64,000 nt of DNA from Rhodovulum sulfidophilum (GTDB lineage: Bacteria; Pseudomonadota; Alphaproteobacteria; Rhodobacterales; Rhodobacteraceae): NCBI GenBank assembly GCA_003241785.1, contig QFPW01000005.1:1-64000 (forward strand), read 5' to 3'. Both the position numbers and the translations under genes were made by a program. Below, piece after piece: positions 61,288-64,000 of the stretch. How positions within the stretch are numbered: position 1 is the stretch's first letter; each line of letters starts with the position of its first letter. A model generated the notes under the pieces. That model did not search any database and had not been told where the DNA came from. It saw only the letters and a program-made list of their open reading frames with translations.

Positions 61288-62274
61288 TCAGAAGATCGAC
61301 TTGAACTCGTCGATGTTCGACTTGTCGTACTTGAACGGCTCGGCCATCGCGGCCTCGTTGTTCTCGTCGAGCGTCGCGGTGCCGATGCGGCCCATCGAGA
61401 TCTCGGCGCCGGGCTTGGCCTCGGCCTTGTCGGTCGCGAGCTCGTAGGCGATCGTCGCCGCCGCGTAGCCGAGATCGACCGGGTTCCAGATCGCGAAGCT
61501 CTTCGAGGCGCCGCTCTCGACCGCGCCGGCCATTTCCGACGGCAGGCCGAGGCCCGTGACGTTGACCTGGCCGATCTTGCCGGCGTCGGTGACCGCCTGC
61601 GCCGCCGCGACGATGCCGACGGAGGTCGGCGCGATGATCGCGTCGAGGTCGGGATAGGTCTGCAGGAGGCCCTGGGTCTCGCGATAGGACTTGTCGGCGA
61701 GGTCGTCGCCATAGACCGTCGCGACCACCTTGATGTTGGGATAATCGCCCATCACCTTGTTCATCTCGGCGATCCAGGCGTTCTGGTTCGTCGAGGTCGA
61801 GGTCGCCGACAGGACCGCGACCTCGCCGCCCTCGGGCAGCTCGTCGGCCGCCAGCTTGATGATCGTCTGGCCGATCAGCGGCGCGGACGAGGGGGCGAGA
61901 TGCATCTCGCGGCCCTCGGGCGCCACGCCGGAATCCCAGGAAATGACGGTGATGCCGCGCTGCATCGCCTTCTTCAGCGCCGGGACCACCGCGTCGGGGT
62001 CGTTGGCGGAGATGGCGATCGCGTCGACCTTCTGCGCGATCAGCGCGTTGATCACCTCGATCTGGCCCTCGGCGGTGGTCGAGGTCGGGCCGGTGTAGAT
62101 GATCTCCACGTCGCCCAGTTCCTTGGCCGCTTCCTCGGCGCCGCGCGCGGCCGCCTCGAAGAAGCCGTTGCCGAGCGACTTGGCGACGATCGCCACCTTG
62201 ATCGGATCGGCGATCGCCGCCGTCGATGCGAGCAGCGCCGCGACGAGCGTCGCGCCGGCGAAGAGCTTTTTCAT
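61288..62274 (-). CDS. rhaS: Rhamnose ABC solute-binding protein
   Basis: Periplasmic receptor of 328 residues (Peripla_BP_4, RbsB/XylF group). A signal peptide (KKLFAGATLVAALLASTAAI) precedes PIKVAIVAKSLGNGFFEAA and NPDAVVPALKKAMQ-type blocks, here ANDPDAVVPALKKAMQRG; VISWDSGVAPEG carries sugar-contact residues. GGGAGG precedes ATG 62274. Named RhaS for the Rhizobium operon (not the E. coli regulator). Strong hairpins follow it. Confidence 0.93.
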   Translation of the reverse strand: MKKLFAGATLVAALLASTAAIADPIKVAIVAKSLGNGFFEAAARGAEEAAKELGDVEIIYTGPTSTTAEGQIEVINALIAQKVDAIAISANDPDAVVPALKKAMQRGITVISWDSGVAPEGREMHLAPSSAPLIGQTIIKLAADELPEGGEVAVLSATSTSTNQNAWIAEMNKVMGDYPNIKVVATVYGDDLADKSYRETQGLLQTYPDLDAIIAPTSVGIVAAAQAVTDAGKIGQVNVTGLGLPSEMAGAVESGASKSFAIWNPVDLGYAAATIAYELATDKAEAKPGAEISMGRIGTATLDENNEAAMAEPFKYDKSNIDEFKSIF

Positions 62275-62303
62275 TGTTGTAGCCTCCCGTTGGTCTTGCT
62301 TCT

Positions 62304-63119
62304 TCAGGCGCTGGCTGAACCTGGCGCCCCTTCGTCCTTGGCCGCGCCCATCGGCGCGACGATCAGTTGCACGCCGGCGTCCTCGAGCATCGAGGCGTGG
62401 CGATCCTCCATCCGGTCGTCGGTGATCACGGTGTGAATCCGCGCGAGCGGGCACAGGATCAGCGCCGAGCGGCGGGCGAATTTCGAGGAATCGACCAGGA
62501 GCACGACCTCGTCGGCCTGGCCGATCAGCTTTTCCTCGGCCTGGATGATGAGCGGGTCCTGCTCCATCACCCCGAGCGGCCCCACCCCCTGCGCCCCCAT
62601 GAACATGCGCCGGGCGTAGAAGTTGCGGGTCACGTCGTTCTCGAAGGGCGAGAGCACGATGTTCTGCTCGCGGTAGATCGTGCCGCCGGACAGCATCACC
62701 ATGTTCTTGGAATGGTGCAGCAGGTGCTCGGCGATCGGGAAGGAATTGGTGAACACCTGCAGCCGCCGCGTGGCCAGCAGATGCACCATCTGGAAGGTGG
62801 TGGTGCCGCCGTTGATGATGATCGCGTCGCCCTCGTCGCAGAGATCGACGGCGGCGCGCGCGATCGCGCGTTTCTGAGCGGTGTTGATCGAAGCGTTGAG
62901 CGCGAAGGGCCGCCCGGTGAGGCTCGTCACCGGCATCGGCGCCAGCGCCTCGGCGCCGCCGCGCACCCGGCGCAGCTTCTTCCTCAGGTGCAGCGTGGCG
63001 ATGTCGCGCCGGATCGTCGCCTCGGAGCTCTCGGTGAGCTCGACGAGTTCCGCGACGGAAACGAAGGGCTTCGCCTGGATGGCGGAGAGTATGACCCTGT
63101 GGCGCTCGGATTCGTGCAT
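62304..63119 (-). CDS. rhaR: DeoR-family rhamnose regulator
   Basis: DeoR-type repressor of 271 residues: HTH_DeoR (LVELTESSEATIRRDIATLH) at about 25-55 and the DeoRC sugar-sensor domain with INGGTTTFQMVHLL and LSGGTIYREQ. ATG 63119 is preferred over one at 63167, since GGGAGG lies just upstream. It starts the rhaRSTPQUK unit and is divergent from rhaD. In Rhizobium this DeoR protein represses both transcripts; the inverted half-sites in the gap between the genes fit that. Confidence 0.92.
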   Translation of the reverse strand: MHESERHRVILSAIQAKPFVSVAELVELTESSEATIRRDIATLHLRKKLRRVRGGAEALAPMPVTSLTGRPFALNASINTAQKRAIARAAVDLCDEGDAIIINGGTTTFQMVHLLATRRLQVFTNSFPIAEHLLHHSKNMVMLSGGTIYREQNIVLSPFENDVTRNFYARRMFMGAQGVGPLGVMEQDPLIIQAEEKLIGQADEVVLLVDSSKFARRSALILCPLARIHTVITDDRMEDRHASMLEDAGVQLIVAPMGAAKDEGAPGSASA

Positions 63120-63162
63120 CGCGTCCTCCCTGCGATCGACATTGACGGCGATTCCGCGCCTC

Positions 63163-63233
63163 GTCAATCAGAAATCGTCACAAACGATCGTTCGCAGTCG
63201 CAACATGAATGTTTTTGATCGTTAATGATTGAC
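63163..63233. promoter_or_regulatory. Candidate RhaR operators in the rhaR/rhaD divergent region
   Basis: GTCAATCA (63163-63170) and its exact reverse complement TGATTGAC (63226-63233) flank the gap symmetrically. Between them are the palindrome AACGATCGTT (63183-63192) and a second GATCGTT (63217-63223), 31 bp (three turns) from the first GATCGTT. The region is AT-rich, and DeoR proteins often bind spaced half-sites. Well-defined promoter boxes could not be assigned. Confidence 0.55.
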
Positions 63234-63307
63234 TCGTGGCTGGCTTCGCGCGACAAGGACGCGAGGTCCCGTCCGGTCAAGGCCGGGGCGCGCAGGGAGG
63301 ATGCCAG

Positions 63308-64000
63308 ATGCTGGACAAGTCGCCGGAGTCCCGGATTCGCAACGCCTGGGACGACGCCGTCGCGGGCCCGATGAGCGAACCCGAGAAGCTGCTCTATCGC
63401 TCGAATCTGCTCGGCTCCGACAAGCGCGTGACCAATTACGGCGGCGGCAACACCTCGGCGAAGGTCATGGCCGCCGATCCGCTGACCGGCGATTCGGTCG
63501 AGGTGCTCTGGGTCAAGGGCTCGGGCGGCGACATCGGCTCGATGAAGCTCGACGGCTTCTCGACGCTCTACATGGACAAGCTCCGCGCGCTGAAGGGCAA
63601 GTACCGGGGCGTGGAATTCGAGGACGAGATGGTGGGCTACCTGCCCCACTGCACCTTCGACCTCAACCCGCGCGCGGCCTCGATCGACACGCCGCTGCAC
63701 GCCTATGTTCCGCGCAAGCATGTGGACCACGTCCATTCCGACGCGATCATCGCCATCGCCGCGTCGAAGGATTCGAAGGCGCTCACCGAGGAGATCTTCG
63801 GCGGGACCATCGGCTGGCTGCCGTGGAAGAAGCCGGGCTACGAGCTCGGCCTCTGGCTCGAGAAGCTCGCGACCGAGAACCCCGGGCTGCGCGGCGCGGT
63901 GCTGGAGAGCCACGGGCTCTTCACCTGGGCCGACGACGCCAAGGAGTGCTACGCGACCACGCTCGAGATCATCAACACCGCCGCCGAATGGCTCGCCGGA
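63308..64000 (+). CDS. rhaD: Bifunctional rhamnulose-1-phosphate aldolase / lactaldehyde dehydrogenase, 5' part
   Basis: First 231 codons of RhaD; the frame runs off the window. The class II aldolase domain is visible: NYGGGNTSAKV, LWVKGSGGDIGSM, and the zinc site HVDHVHSDAI with His141 and His143, then LESHGLFTW. In this group a C-terminal short-chain dehydrogenase domain oxidises the lactaldehyde, but that part is outside the window. ATG 63308 is the start because GGGAGG lies seven bases upstream; the ATG at 63301 is out of frame. rhaI would be expected next. It is divergent from rhaR. Confidence 0.92.
   Translation, partial: MLDKSPESRIRNAWDDAVAGPMSEPEKLLYRSNLLGSDKRVTNYGGGNTSAKVMAADPLTGDSVEVLWVKGSGGDIGSMKLDGFSTLYMDKLRALKGKYRGVEFEDEMVGYLPHCTFDLNPRAASIDTPLHAYVPRKHVDHVHSDAIIAIAASKDSKALTEEIFGGTIGWLPWKKPGYELGLWLEKLATENPGLRGAVLESHGLFTWADDAKECYATTLEIINTAAEWLAG

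Overview
The window is very GC-rich, densely coding DNA from an alphaproteobacterium. The clues are the Rhizobium-type rhamnose locus (rhaRSTPQUK divergent from rhaD), a possible EcfG-type stress promoter, many ABC importers and an Acs with the usual proteobacterial sequence. It resembles Rhizobiales or Rhodobacterales; genus cannot be read from it. No rRNA, tRNA, CRISPR array, prophage or insertion sequence was seen. Almost every locus pairs a transporter with a private regulator, as expected of a versatile soil or aquatic heterotroph.

Layout. (1) 1-6156: acetyl-CoA synthetase (cut by the window edge), a general-stress-type SDR oxidoreductase and a TonB-dependent siderophore receptor. (2) 6157-18709: an eleven-gene minus-strand operon with a divergent GntR/FCD regulator. 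It holds a peptide-type ABC importer, epimerase, SDR, hydantoinase/dihydropyrimidinase, asparaginase, NodB-fold hydrolase, a small CxxC protein and a CobW/G3E GTPase, probably for importing and opening cyclic or linear amides. (3) 18975-26810: an IclR regulator fused to a metal-site-degenerate SMP-30 propeller, divergent from an uncharacterised protein and a carbohydrate ABC importer, with two palindromic operators between. (4) 27048-35839: a giant Gly-rich autotransporter, a small unknown protein, an MHS-type symporter and an AraC regulator.

(5) 36019-45705: a sulfatase and an RpiR regulator, then an NMT1-type ABC importer with a fused double permease. A stand-alone protein resembling the C-terminal domain of MgsA/RarA AAA+ proteins lies inside this importer operon. 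An aldo/keto reductase and a DapA-family protein without the Schiff-base lysine follow. (6) 45846-46540: a decayed FitAB/VapBC module with an intact antitoxin and a broken toxin. (7) 46423-54416: a LysR regulator divergent from an eight-gene operon: two D-2-hydroxyacid dehydrogenases, a second NMT1-type ABC importer, a protein with a duplicated HxHxxxETxxHP motif, a PPC/DUF296 protein and an RraA-like aldolase. (8) 54674-55771: a PreA-like dihydropyrimidine dehydrogenase without Fe-S domains. (9) 55881-64000: the rhamnose locus.

The best candidates for undescribed biology are the eight-gene operon at 47460-54416, the eleven-gene amide operon, and the IclR-SMP-30 fusion with its twin operators. 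Functions of the unnamed operons are inferred from family membership and gene order; substrates cannot be read from the sequence.
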